A DNA stretch of 64,000 nucleotides from Catenulispora sp. MAP5-51 (GTDB lineage: Bacteria > Actinomycetota > Actinomycetes > Streptomycetales > Catenulisporaceae): contig NZ_JBGCCH010000002.1 in the NCBI RefSeq assembly GCF_041261205.1, positions 124,001-188,000 of the forward strand, written 5' to 3'. Below the pieces are notes generated by a model. That model made no database searches. It was not told the origin of the DNA and worked only from the letters and a program-made list of their open reading frames with translations. Made by a program: the position numbers and the translations under genes. The number at the start of each line of letters is the position of its first letter. The first letter of the stretch is position 1. Shown here one piece after another: positions 17,085 to 25,930 of the stretch.

Positions 17085-19613
17085 ATGGCGCGGCACAGCC
17101 AAGGCACCAGTCAGCTTCGTTTCAGCGCAGGCCACAAAGAGGTTCCTTTGTCCACAACGAGTCAGGAGAAGGACGGTGCGGCGGAGGTCGCCACTCCGTC
17201 CCCCGCTCCCCACCGAATAGCGGGCTACGCCATACGGCGTATTTTGGAACCATTCTCGGTAGGGTTCAGCGCGGCCGTGCTGTTGTTCGCCCGGCTGATG
17301 TTTCCCACGCCGGTCGGCGTGGCGGACAACTACGACGGCAGCCGGCTGCTGTGCCATCTGGGTCTGTACACCACGGGCAACTCCGGCCAGATGCGCGCCT
17401 GGGTCAACTTCACATACGTGATCAAGCAGGGGTGGACCTGCACGAAGACCCCGTACGGCATCGGCACCAAGGGCGCCACGAACATCGACCTGCCACAGCC
17501 GGCGTACAACTCCAGCCAGCTGGTCCTGATGAACATCGCGCACTACCTGACCAAAGCGCTGGGACTGCATAACAAGATCGGACCGACCGCCCTGGACCTG
17601 CGGGTACTCGGTGCCGTGGGCTGCGTCTTCATCGGGATCGCGATCGGCTTGCTGTTCGCCGTCATGCGCGCCTCGCGGCTGTCCCGCTATCTGGTGTGCG
17701 GGGCCGTGCTGCTCATCGTCGCCGACGCCAGCTTCATCGATTTCGCCGCGTCCCCGCTCAGCGAGATCTCGGCCGTCATCGGCGTGCTCTTCCTGCTGCC
17801 GGCCATCCTGTTGCTGTTCCGCCCCGGCCGATCGCGCTGGGCGGGGTTGGCTCTGGGCTGCGGCGCCCTGCTTTTCCTGGTTACCTCCAAGGCCCAGGAC
17901 GCGCCGATGGTGGGCCTGGTCGTGCTGCTCCTGGCCTTCCCAGTCACCGTGGGCCCGCTCAAGGGCCGGGTCGGCAGCCGGGTGATCCCGGCGATGCTGG
18001 CCTTGGTGGTGGGCTTGGCCGGCCACGCGCTGACCCCCAAGCAGGACCCGCACTTCACGCTGCAGACCAAGGCCGACTTCCTGTTCAACGAACTGCTGTA
18101 CGTGAGCCCGACCCCGAAGGCCGACATGGCGGCCATGGGCGTGCCGTTCTACTACAGCTCACAGGTCGGCAAGCCCGCCTGGTGCCCGCCGTACTCGCCG
18201 AGCGTGATGGACACCGGGATATACGACCCGTCCACCAAGGGCGACAAGTACGTGGCGCGCGACCATTCGAACGACCCCGCGCTGCAGGCGGCCATGAAGA
18301 CCGGCAACACGTGGAAGTTCATGCTGACGCACCCGGACCGCATGGTCCGCGTCGCCAACGACGCCGCGAACGCCTTCTTCTATGTGCGTCCCACCTACAC
18401 CGGGCTGTGCGGTGGGACGCACAGTGCCCAGGCCAACCCGCTGGCCAACTACCCCGCGCCGCACGGCGCCAACGCCGTCGACAAGCGGTTCACCCCGGTG
18501 ACCAGCTTCCTGGGCCTGTTCCGCGGCCTGGGCCTGATCCCGCTGCTGCTGCTGTGGGCCATCCCGATCTGGGTCGCCGTCCGGCGCCTGGCCCGCCGGC
18601 GCGACCGGGTCACCGGTGAGCGCAAGGCCTTCGCGTGGATGACGTTGCTCCTGTCGGCCATCGCCCTGTTGCAGTTCGGCGCGGGGGCCTACTTCGACGG
18701 GATCGACACCTCCAAGCACCTCAACCTCTCGATCTTCGCCTCGGTGCTAGCCGTGGTGACCGCTGTGGCCACCGCCCGCCTGCGCCCCGAAGCGGCCGGC
18801 GTGGGCGCCGTGGGCGTCGTCGGGACCGCCCCCGACCAGATTCAAAGGAGCGAAACCGACGTGGAGTCCGAGGCCGAGGCCTTGAGCGTCCTGGTGATCA
18901 TCCCGACGTACAACGAGTCGGAGAACCTGGAGAAGATCGTCACCCGGGTGCACGCGGCGAATCCGGACGTGCACGTCCTGGTCGCCGACGACAACTCCCC
19001 GGACGGCACCGGCAAGCTCGCCGACAAGCTGGCCGGCGCGGACGAGCGAGTCAAGGTCCTGCACCGGGCCGGCAAGGAGGGCCTGGGCAAGGCCTACCTG
19101 GCCGGGTTCGCCTGGGGCATCGAGCACGGCTACGACGTCATCTGCGAGATGGACGCCGACGGCTCGCACCGCCCCGAGGACTTCCCGGCGCTGCTGAAGG
19201 CACTGGTGGCGCAGAACGCCGACCTGGTCCTTGGTTCGCGCTACGTCCCCGGCGGCAAGACGGTCGGCTGGCCCAAGCGGCGGGAGGTCCTGTCCAAGGG
19301 CGGCAACACCTGGGTCCGCCTGGTCACCGGCATGAAGCTGGCCGACGCCACCGGCGGCTACCGCCTGTTCCGGCGCGAGACGCTGGAGAAGATAGACCTG
19401 GCCTCCGTCGCCAGCGCCGGCTACACCTTCCAGGTCGACCTGGCCTGGCGCACCGTGCGCGCCGGCCTGAAGGTCGTCGAGGTGCCGATCACCTTCGTCG
19501 AGCGGGAGCTCGGGGCGTCGAAGATGAGCGGGAACATAGTCGCCGAGGCGCTGTGGCGCACCACCGTGTGGGGCACCAAGTACCGGCTGAGCCGCCTGGT
19601 CGGCAAGAAGTAG
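17085..19613 (+). CDS. ppm1: Membrane protein fused in frame to polyprenol-phosphate mannose synthase (Ppm1-like)
   Basis: This is one open frame of 842 aa. Residues 1 to about 585 are a membrane protein: a span near 50-70, an extracytoplasmic loop around [15 protein letters not shown], then about nine more spans. Residues 600-842 form a complete GT2 polyprenol-phosphate-mannose synthase: [33 protein letters not shown]690-A-D692 in EMDADGSH, and LGSRYVPGG. Mycobacterial Ppm1 is also a fusion, but to apolipoprotein N-acyltransferase, which this N-half does not resemble. An internal AAAGGAG followed by GTG 18861 could also yield the synthase alone. Alternative upstream start: TTG 17148 after AAAGAGG. 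Confidence 0.8.
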   Translation: MARHSQGTSQLRFSAGHKEVPLSTTSQEKDGAAEVATPSPAPHRIAGYAIRRILEPFSVGFSAAVLLFARLMFPTPVGVADNYDGSRLLCHLGLYTTGNSGQMRAWVNFTYVIKQGWTCTKTPYGIGTKGATNIDLPQPAYNSSQLVLMNIAHYLTKALGLHNKIGPTALDLRVLGAVGCVFIGIAIGLLFAVMRASRLSRYLVCGAVLLIVADASFIDFAASPLSEISAVIGVLFLLPAILLLFRPGRSRWAGLALGCGALLFLVTSKAQDAPMVGLVVLLLAFPVTVGPLKGRVGSRVIPAMLALVVGLAGHALTPKQDPHFTLQTKADFLFNELLYVSPTPKADMAAMGVPFYYSSQVGKPAWCPPYSPSVMDTGIYDPSTKGDKYVARDHSNDPALQAAMKTGNTWKFMLTHPDRMVRVANDAANAFFYVRPTYTGLCGGTHSAQANPLANYPAPHGANAVDKRFTPVTSFLGLFRGLGLIPLLLLWAIPIWVAVRRLARRRDRVTGERKAFAWMTLLLSAIALLQFGAGAYFDGIDTSKHLNLSIFASVLAVVTAVATARLRPEAAGVGAVGVVGTAPDQIQRSETDVESEAEALSVLVIIPTYNESENLEKIVTRVHAANPDVHVLVADDNSPDGTGKLADKLAGADERVKVLHRAGKEGLGKAYLAGFAWGIEHGYDVICEMDADGSHRPEDFPALLKALVAQNADLVLGSRYVPGGKTVGWPKRREVLSKGGNTWVRLVTGMKLADATGGYRLFRRETLEKIDLASVASAGYTFQVDLAWRTVRAGLKVVEVPITFVERELGASKMSGNIVAEALWRTTVWGTKYRLSRLVGKK

Positions 19614-19735
19614 GAGCGAAGCCGGCCCGCGGGCCCTACGGCACGATGGCGCGATGACACGCCGGGCTCGGGCGCCCCGCCCCGGGCCCGGGCCGGCGAG
19701 ATCGAACCCAGACCGCGATTCGTAAGGAACACACC

Positions 19736-21472
19736 GTGACCACTATCGCCGCGGAGCCTGAGGCCGGCCCGCGAAGCGCAGGCCGGATCCGAGCGTCCAA
19801 CGAGCTCTGGTCCCGGGCCCTGACCGCCGGGCGCTGGCCGCTGTACGAGGCCGCCGTGGCCTTCGCGGCCGCCGCGTGGATGCTCGTCTCCACCAAGACC
19901 ATCAAGGTCTTCGCCCCGCTGGACCGGGTGAGCCAGGTCAGCGGTCTGGCGGCGCTGCAGTTCCGGTTCCTCGTCCCGGCCCTGGCCCTGGTGGTGTTCC
20001 TGCTGCTGGCCCGCCGGTCGGAGAAGTACCGGCTGCTGGCCTCACGGACCGCCTTCGCGGCGCTGCCCGGCTTCACCTCGGGCTTCCTGGCGGCCGGCGT
20101 GTCGCTGGCGCTGCGCGGCGCGAACCTGCCGCTGAACGGCACCGCGGGCGACGCCGGCGACATGGAGCGCTGGGCGATCATGCTCCAGCACGGCCAGATG
20201 ACGCACCCCGGCTACCCGCCGCTGTACCCGCGCATCGTCTGGTTCGTCGCGAAGTTCAGCCACAACAACGTCTTCCTCGGCCTGAAGCACACCGAGATCC
20301 TGACCACCGCGGTCCTGGGCCCGCTGACGTACCTGGCGTGGCGCTTCGTCGTCTCCCGGCCGTGGGCGTGTGTGCTGGCCCTGGTGTTCGTGCCGACGCT
20401 GGCCGAGCCGTACAAGGCCTACGAGCCGCTGGTGCTGGCCGTCATCATCCCGATCGTCATCGCCTTCCTGCGATACCTGCAGACCAGCCCCGCCAAGGGC
20501 CTGGTGCACCTGGCGATCGCCGGTCTGGCCTGGGGCCTGCTGGTCGGCGAGATCTTCATCCTGTTCGCCGGCCCCTTCTACTGGGCCGCGTTCGGCGTCT
20601 GCCTGGGCGCCGCGGTGATGTTCCCGTGGCGCACCGGATGGCGCCACGGCGCGACGCTGCTGGGCGCGACGGTGGTCGGCTTCCTGATCCCCTCGTACCA
20701 CCTGATCGACGGCCTGCTGCACGAGGCGCCGGACCCGTACTTCTTCTTCGGCACCAGCGTGGACCCCGCGTACACCTTCGTGTACCTCACCGACCAGCCC
20801 GGCAACGCCATCCGGAACGGCACCTGGCCGCCCACCGGCGAGCTCGGCGGCGTGGGCGTCTTCGGCGTCATCGTCCTGGTCCTGACCGGCGTGGCGATCT
20901 GGCTCGGCATGCGCCGCACCCCGGTCCTGCTCACCGCCGGCCTGCTCACCGGCGGCTGGCTGATGCGCTTCTACCTGGCCTCGCACGAGTACCGCGACCA
21001 GCTGGTCCGCTACTGGCCGCGCACCACGACGTTCTCGCTGTACTGCTTCCTGATCCTCGCGGTGTTCGCCGTCAAGCTGATCGGCGAGCGCGCCCAGGAG
21101 TTCCTGGCCGAGCACCAGCAGCTCACGGCGAGCGTGCGGGAGCAGGCGGCGGCTGCGAAGGCCAAGCCCGAGACCGAGGCCGCAGCGCAGGAGTCTGACG
21201 CCGAGACCGACACCCGCACCGAGGCCGAGGCCGAGGCCCGCGTGCCCGCGCAGCGGGGGCGGCGCACCGGCGGGCGTGTGGCGGCGCCGTTCCAGACCGG
21301 CATGGTCGGCCTGGCGTTCGCGCTCACGCTGTTCACCGGCATGTCCGCCTCGGCGGCCACCGACAAGATCATGCCGAAGAACGACGGCTCCGAGGGCCAG
21401 CTGGCCTGGCACGCGCACTTCGACTCCCCGGCGAACCTGGTGCAGGGGATCACGAAGGTCAACGGCAAGTAG
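19736..21472 (+). CDS. AftA-like arabinofuranosyltransferase (GT-C membrane protein)
   Basis: The 578-aa product has about eleven membrane spans. The loop after the third or fourth carries GTAGDAGDMERWAIMLQHG and YPPLYPRIVWFVAKF. A later loop has DPYFFFGTSVDPAYTFVY. This pattern recalls AftA, which in mycobacteria adds the first arabinofuranose to galactan from decaprenyl-phosphoryl-arabinose, though the long soluble C-domain of AftA is missing. Instead there is a Glu/Ala-rich charged stretch (about 465-510), one more span and a 35-residue tail. GTG 19736 follows AAGGA. It lies directly after the Ppm1-like fusion on the same strand. The family call is moderate; the exact sugar is inferred. 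Confidence 0.55.
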   Translation: MTTIAAEPEAGPRSAGRIRASNELWSRALTAGRWPLYEAAVAFAAAAWMLVSTKTIKVFAPLDRVSQVSGLAALQFRFLVPALALVVFLLLARRSEKYRLLASRTAFAALPGFTSGFLAAGVSLALRGANLPLNGTAGDAGDMERWAIMLQHGQMTHPGYPPLYPRIVWFVAKFSHNNVFLGLKHTEILTTAVLGPLTYLAWRFVVSRPWACVLALVFVPTLAEPYKAYEPLVLAVIIPIVIAFLRYLQTSPAKGLVHLAIAGLAWGLLVGEIFILFAGPFYWAAFGVCLGAAVMFPWRTGWRHGATLLGATVVGFLIPSYHLIDGLLHEAPDPYFFFGTSVDPAYTFVYLTDQPGNAIRNGTWPPTGELGGVGVFGVIVLVLTGVAIWLGMRRTPVLLTAGLLTGGWLMRFYLASHEYRDQLVRYWPRTTTFSLYCFLILAVFAVKLIGERAQEFLAEHQQLTASVREQAAAAKAKPETEAAAQESDAETDTRTEAEAEARVPAQRGRRTGGRVAAPFQTGMVGLAFALTLFTGMSASAATDKIMPKNDGSEGQLAWHAHFDSPANLVQGITKVNGK

Positions 21473-21485
21473 GCGGAGAGCGGCG

Positions 21486-21531
21486 GAAGGGCCCGGTTCC
21501 AGCGGCGGAGGCTGCTGGGGTCGGGCCCTTC
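21486..21531. terminator. Bidirectional terminator between convergent genes
   Basis: GAAGGGCCCG (21486-21495) and CGGGCCCTTC (21522-21531) are exact reverse complements. The hairpin lies between the AftA-like gene (ends 21472) and the convergent GT2 gene (ends 21595). Confidence 0.7.
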
Positions 21532-21594
21532 GGGTTTCGCGATTTCGTTGGCTGAGAAAAGGTGGGCGGATGGGCGGGCGACCGCGCGCAGCTG

Positions 21595-22494
21595 CTACCG
21601 CACCCCGTGCCGCAGCATCGCCTTCGCGGCGTCGCCGTCCCGGGCGATGGCAGCGCCCGGCAGCTGGCTCAGCGCGTTCAGGCGCGACAGCAGGCGGCGC
21701 TTGGCGGCGCGCTCGGCCGACTTCCAGTTCAGCGCGATCAGCTCGGCCTGGATGTCCTCGAAGTACTTGCGCTCCTGCTCGAAGCGGCGGCCGCTGCGGG
21801 CGAAGGAGCTGGAGTGGCTGGAGCCGTGGCGGCGGTAGCGGAAGGCCACCTCGGTGCCGGCCACGACCTCGCCGCCGGCCATGATGACGTCCACGATGAA
21901 GGCCAGGTCGTGCGCGGCGTCGATGCCCTCGCGGTAGGACACCTTCTGCAGGTGCTCGCGGCGGTAGCAGGAGGCCGGGGTGTACAGCCAGTTGCTGCGC
22001 AGCAGGCTCGCCGCGCCCGCGTCGCCCTGGAGGACCACCTCGCCGGTGCCGGGGCGGGTCAGGCGCTTGATCTTGTCCGGGAGTGGGAAGTGCGGAGCGC
22101 CGTCCTCGTCGATGACCTCCACGGCGGGCTGGACCATCGCGGCGTCCGGGTGGCGGCGGATCAGGTCGGCGACCGCGCGGCCGTAGTTCGGGTTCACGAG
22201 GTCGTCGGCGCCGGGCATGGCGAACCAGTCACCCTCGGCGAGTTCGATGCAGCGGTACGTGTTCGCGTTGTTGCCGAGGTTCTTCTCGTTGCGGACGTAC
22301 CGGATGCGGTCGTCCTCCAGGGCGCGGACCGTGCGCTCGACCTCCAGGCCGTCCGGGTAGGCGTCCTCGACCACCGTCAGCCGCCAGTCGGTGTCCTCCA
22401 GGGCCCTGATGCTGGCGATCGTCTGGTGCAGGTACTCCGGACTCCCGTAGTAGGGGATGAGGAACTCAATCACCGCAGCGCCGCTGCCGGACAT
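21595..22494 (-). CDS. GT2 family glycosyltransferase
   Basis: The 299-aa cytoplasmic transferase has IEFLIPYYGSPEYLHQTIAS at the N-terminus, TVVEDAYPDG for the nucleotide-binding loop and MPGADDLVNP as the metal-binding D-D motif. The ending is basic and helical. I preferred ATG 22494, which follows AGAGGGG, over ATG 22515 in the same frame, which has no usable ribosome-binding site. It closely resembles the GT2 at 32757-33683: PYYG start, similar YVRNEKNLG or YQRNAQNLG segments, RYRRHG or QYRRHD near the C-terminal third. The two look like paralogues. It is divergent from the flippase gene, which suggests shared control. Substrate unknown. Confidence 0.8.
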   Translation of the reverse strand: MSGSGAAVIEFLIPYYGSPEYLHQTIASIRALEDTDWRLTVVEDAYPDGLEVERTVRALEDDRIRYVRNEKNLGNNANTYRCIELAEGDWFAMPGADDLVNPNYGRAVADLIRRHPDAAMVQPAVEVIDEDGAPHFPLPDKIKRLTRPGTGEVVLQGDAGAASLLRSNWLYTPASCYRREHLQKVSYREGIDAAHDLAFIVDVIMAGGEVVAGTEVAFRYRRHGSSHSSSFARSGRRFEQERKYFEDIQAELIALNWKSAERAAKRRLLSRLNALSQLPGAAIARDGDAAKAMLRHGVR

Positions 22495-22646
22495 GGCGCC
22501 CACCCCTCTCGACATCCTGTGGAACGAGCCAACATGCTACAGAAAACGTAGACAGGGCCGGGACACGCTCACGCCTCCCCGCGGATCTGGCACTATCGAC
22601 ACGTCCCCACGCCGCCCGCACCACCCTTACCCTCGGTGATTCCTCG

Positions 22647-24131
22647 ATGACGCTGACCGCTATACGCCGCCTCGCCAAAACCCCCTCGGCGATGATGACG
22701 GCTTCGGTTCTCCTGGTCGCCGGCGGTGGCTACCTGTTCCTGATGCTGGCCGGCGGACTGACCGACAAGAACGAGGCCGCCGCCATGGCCTCGATGTACG
22801 TCCTGGTGAACCTCATCGGCCAGGGCGTCTTCGCGGGCCTGGAGCAGGAGACCAGCCGGTCCCTGAGCCGGGCGGTGGCCGTCGGGGAGGACACCGGGCC
22901 GGTCATGCGCCGCGCCGTCCGGCACACAGCCGCGCTGCTGGCGGTGTGCTGCGTGTTCGTGGTGGCCGCCTCGCCGCTGCTGGTGGCCGGGCCGCTGCAC
23001 AAGCAGTGGGTCCTGATCCCCACCGTGGTGATCGGCACCGTCAGTTACGCGCTGTCATACCTCGTACGCGGCCTGCTCGGCGGGCAGCAGCTGTTCGGCG
23101 GCTACTCCGCGACGCTCGTCGCCGAGGGCATGTCGCGCATCGTGCCGTGCCTGGCGATCGTGGCCATCGGCGCCGGATCCGCGCTCGTCTACTGCGCCGT
23201 GTACTCCTGCGGCCTCTTCTTCTCCGCCGGGATCGGCTGGTACTTCTGGCTGCGGCCCCGTTTGGCGCGGCAGCACGCTGAGGCGGCCGGCACCGCGAAC
23301 GCCGCCGCCAGCACAGGCACCGGCACAGGCACCGGCACCGGGCCTACCGGGCCGACCGCCGCCGGCCTGGCCGCCGACTCCCTCACCGACCCCACCACCG
23401 ACTCCCCCGCGTCGGGCCTGCGCGCCTGGTTCTCCGCCGGCCTGCTGTTCCTCGTCGGCGCGGCGCTGCTGACCCAGCTGGTCGCGAACCTCCCGGCGCT
23501 CGGCGCCAGCTCCCGCCTCGGCGCGCACCCGGCCACGGCCACCGCCTTCGTCCAGGCCGCCACCCTGGCCCGCATCCCCCTGCTGCTCGTCGGTCCGGTG
23601 ACGGCGCTGCTGCTGCCGCGCCTGACGGCCGCCGGCGCCGTCGGCGACATGCGCGCGGTGCGCACCACGGTCCGCAACGGCTCGATCGCCATGCTGGGCC
23701 TGGGCTCCGTGGCCGGGGCCGGGCTCGGGGTGATGGGCCCGTGGGTGCTCAAGACCTTCTTCCACGCCAGCGGGATCTCCGCCCTGTCCCTGGTGCTGAT
23801 GGCGATCGGCACCGCGGGCCTGATGACGGTCGGCGTCCTGCAGCCGACGCTGATCGGCCTGGGCCGCCAGCGCCAGGTGCCGATCGCCTGGGTCGCCGGC
23901 GCGGTCGCCATGGGCGTGGCCGTGGTGTGGCCCGGCGACCCGGTCTCGGCGGCGGTCACCGCCTCGCTGGTCGGCCCGGCCGGCGTGGTCGTGGCGATGG
24001 CGTTCAGCCTCAGGGGTCTGCGAGACGCCCGCTTCACCGGGGCCGAGGACGCCGATCCGGCGGCACCGGCCGACCCAACCGATCCGGCCGATCCGGCGGG
24101 AGCAGCGGCCCCGGCGGCCAGCCGGGTGTGA
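22647..24131 (+). CDS. Wzx-type polysaccharide flippase (MOP/MATE superfamily)
   Basis: The 494-aa product has about twelve spans in the arrangement of lipid-linked oligosaccharide flippases, which move undecaprenyl-linked glycans across the membrane. The loop GQGVFAGLEQETSRSLSRAV near 58-77 has a close match in the flippase at 35134 (GVLAGLEQEMTRTVAR), so the two are paralogues. A Thr-Gly repeat linker (STGTGTGTGTG) at about 220-235 comes from GGCACC-type hexanucleotide repeats at about 23310-23345. The C-terminus is an Ala/Asp/Pro repeat. ATG 22647 has only a weak upstream GGTGA. DUF2142 genes follow on the same strand. Confidence 0.75.
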   Translation: MTLTAIRRLAKTPSAMMTASVLLVAGGGYLFLMLAGGLTDKNEAAAMASMYVLVNLIGQGVFAGLEQETSRSLSRAVAVGEDTGPVMRRAVRHTAALLAVCCVFVVAASPLLVAGPLHKQWVLIPTVVIGTVSYALSYLVRGLLGGQQLFGGYSATLVAEGMSRIVPCLAIVAIGAGSALVYCAVYSCGLFFSAGIGWYFWLRPRLARQHAEAAGTANAAASTGTGTGTGTGPTGPTAAGLAADSLTDPTTDSPASGLRAWFSAGLLFLVGAALLTQLVANLPALGASSRLGAHPATATAFVQAATLARIPLLLVGPVTALLLPRLTAAGAVGDMRAVRTTVRNGSIAMLGLGSVAGAGLGVMGPWVLKTFFHASGISALSLVLMAIGTAGLMTVGVLQPTLIGLGRQRQVPIAWVAGAVAMGVAVVWPGDPVSAAVTASLVGPAGVVVAMAFSLRGLRDARFTGAEDADPAAPADPTDPADPAGAAAPAASRV

Positions 24132-24208
24132 CCCCGGTCACCGCCAGGGAAACGCCGATCTTCACCGTCTTCACATCCAGGTGGGTCGATCCGTACGATG
24201 AACGGCCC

Positions 24209-24214
24209 TAAACT
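24209..24214 (+). promoter_or_regulatory. Candidate -10 element for a leaderless transcript
   Basis: TAAACT ends 6 nt before ATG 24221, and no ribosome-binding site is present. Spacing fits transcription beginning at or next to the start codon. No clear -35 is visible. Confidence 0.45.
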
Positions 24215-24220
24215 GACGGG

Positions 24221-25819
24221 ATGCCTGCCGCCCCGTCCCGCACCGCCCTGCGCCTGAAACCGCGCTCGACGGGGACGAAGGCGTTCCTGCTGGCGTTCGT
24301 CGGCTTCTTCCTGCTGGGCGCGGCCTGGTCCCTGGCGATGCCCTACGACGGCTCGGCGGACGAGTTCCGTCACGTCGTGCGGGCCTACGGCGTGCTGGAC
24401 GGCCAGATCAACGTCCACGACTCGCACATCACCGTGCCCAAGAGCCTGGTGCCCGACGGCATCGCCGACCCGGACCCGCAGTCCTGCATGCGCTGGAAGC
24501 TCGACGTCACCGCGGCCTGCGTGGCCTCCCCCGCGCCCGGCGACGAGCACCGCATGGTGGACACCACCAGCGGCGCGGCGAACTACAACCCGATCTACTA
24601 CGCCGTCACCGGCTGGCCGATCAAGCTCTTCCCGGATTACCACGGCGTGATCGCCGCCCGGCTCCTGACCTGCCTGCTGACCAGCGCGCTGCTCGGCGGC
24701 GCGGTGGCGGTCGCGGCCCGGCTGGCCCGCGGCCGCGGGCCGCTGGTGCTCGGCGGCGTCCTGCTGGCGGTGACCCCGGTCGCGGTGAACCTCACCGGCG
24801 CGGTGAACCCGGCCGGACCGGAGATCGCGGCCGCGGTCGCGGTGTGGACCTCGCTGATCGCGATCCTGATGGCCCGCGACGATTCCAAGTGGACGCTCGC
24901 CCTGTTCGGCGTCTCGGCCGGCGTCCTGGCCGTCCTGCGCGAGCTGGGCATCGGCTGGCTGCTGGCGGCCCTGGTGGTGACGGCGTTCGGGGCCGGCAAG
25001 GACCGGCTGCGGGAACTGGCCCGCCGACGACCGGTCCAGCTCTGGTCGGCGGCCGTGGTGATCGCCGCGGTGGTCGGCGCGGGCTGGATAATGCTGTCCA
25101 CCCAGGCCGGCATCCCGGCCAGCGGCCAGTCGACCAACGCGATCCCCCATGGCATGAGCCTGATCGTGAAGGAGCTGACCCACCGGGTCCCGATGTACAC
25201 CAGCGGCCTGGTCGGGCTGACCTCCTTCGGGGACGTCGCGGTCCCGCTGCCGCTGATACTGATCTGGTTCGCCGCCGTCGGCGCGCTGCTCATCGCGGCC
25301 GCACGCCGGGCCGGCTGGCGGGCGCTGCTGCAACTGGCCGCGATCGTGGCCGGCGGCTACCTGTTCCTGGTCGCCGCCGACCTGCAGGCCGCGGCCGGCG
25401 GCTGGTGGTTCTCGCAGGGCCGCTACGCGCTGCCGATGCTGGTCGGCGCGCCGATCCTGGCCGCCTTCGTGCTCGCCGACCGGGGTCTGGTGGCGGTCCC
25501 GCGCCAGGCCGCGCTGATGCGCTGGGCGGCGTGGATCCTCATCCCGACGCAGGGCGTCGCGCTGTGGATCACCATGATCCGGTTCCAGCACGCCTTCCAC
25601 GGCCGGCACCCGAACCTGTTCTTCCTGTTCGACCAGACCTCGTCGGTGAACCCGTTCTCCGGGGCGTGGACGCCGCCGGGCTCCGGGGTCCCGGCGGTGC
25701 TGCTCGGGGTGGCCGGAATCGTGGCCTTGCTCACCCTCGTACTGCGGGCGGCCCGCTCCGGGCCGATATCGGACGTCGAAACGGTCACAATCCGTGAACG
25801 GTATATAAGGATTTCCTAA
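24221..25819 (+). CDS. DUF2142 multi-pass membrane protein
   Basis: The 532-aa product has a short basic N-terminus, then spans from about residue 22 onward, eleven or so in all. The DUF2142 features are MPYDGSADEFRHVVRAYGVL after the first span (acidic pair before a His), a Cys-containing loop, and ANYNPIYYAVTGWPIKLFP near 123-141. The family is GT-C-like and common in surface-polysaccharide clusters, but no activity is established. The start ATG appears leaderless. A second DUF2142 gene begins 111 nt after its stop. The last 30 bp of the gene are unusually A/T-rich. The pair probably acts outside on the glycan exported by the neighbouring flippase. Confidence 0.8.
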   Translation: MPAAPSRTALRLKPRSTGTKAFLLAFVGFFLLGAAWSLAMPYDGSADEFRHVVRAYGVLDGQINVHDSHITVPKSLVPDGIADPDPQSCMRWKLDVTAACVASPAPGDEHRMVDTTSGAANYNPIYYAVTGWPIKLFPDYHGVIAARLLTCLLTSALLGGAVAVAARLARGRGPLVLGGVLLAVTPVAVNLTGAVNPAGPEIAAAVAVWTSLIAILMARDDSKWTLALFGVSAGVLAVLRELGIGWLLAALVVTAFGAGKDRLRELARRRPVQLWSAAVVIAAVVGAGWIMLSTQAGIPASGQSTNAIPHGMSLIVKELTHRVPMYTSGLVGLTSFGDVAVPLPLILIWFAAVGALLIAAARRAGWRALLQLAAIVAGGYLFLVAADLQAAAGGWWFSQGRYALPMLVGAPILAAFVLADRGLVAVPRQAALMRWAAWILIPTQGVALWITMIRFQHAFHGRHPNLFFLFDQTSSVNPFSGAWTPPGSGVPAVLLGVAGIVALLTLVLRAARSGPISDVETVTIRERYIRIS

Positions 25820-25930
25820 GCGCCGACGTCCGTTTCGTGGACAGGTAGCTAGCATGGATGGACGCCCAGGGCCAGCGGGGGAGCGGCCGGTTTCGTTGCG
25901 GGGCGGGACTCGGACGAAGGAGTACGACGG

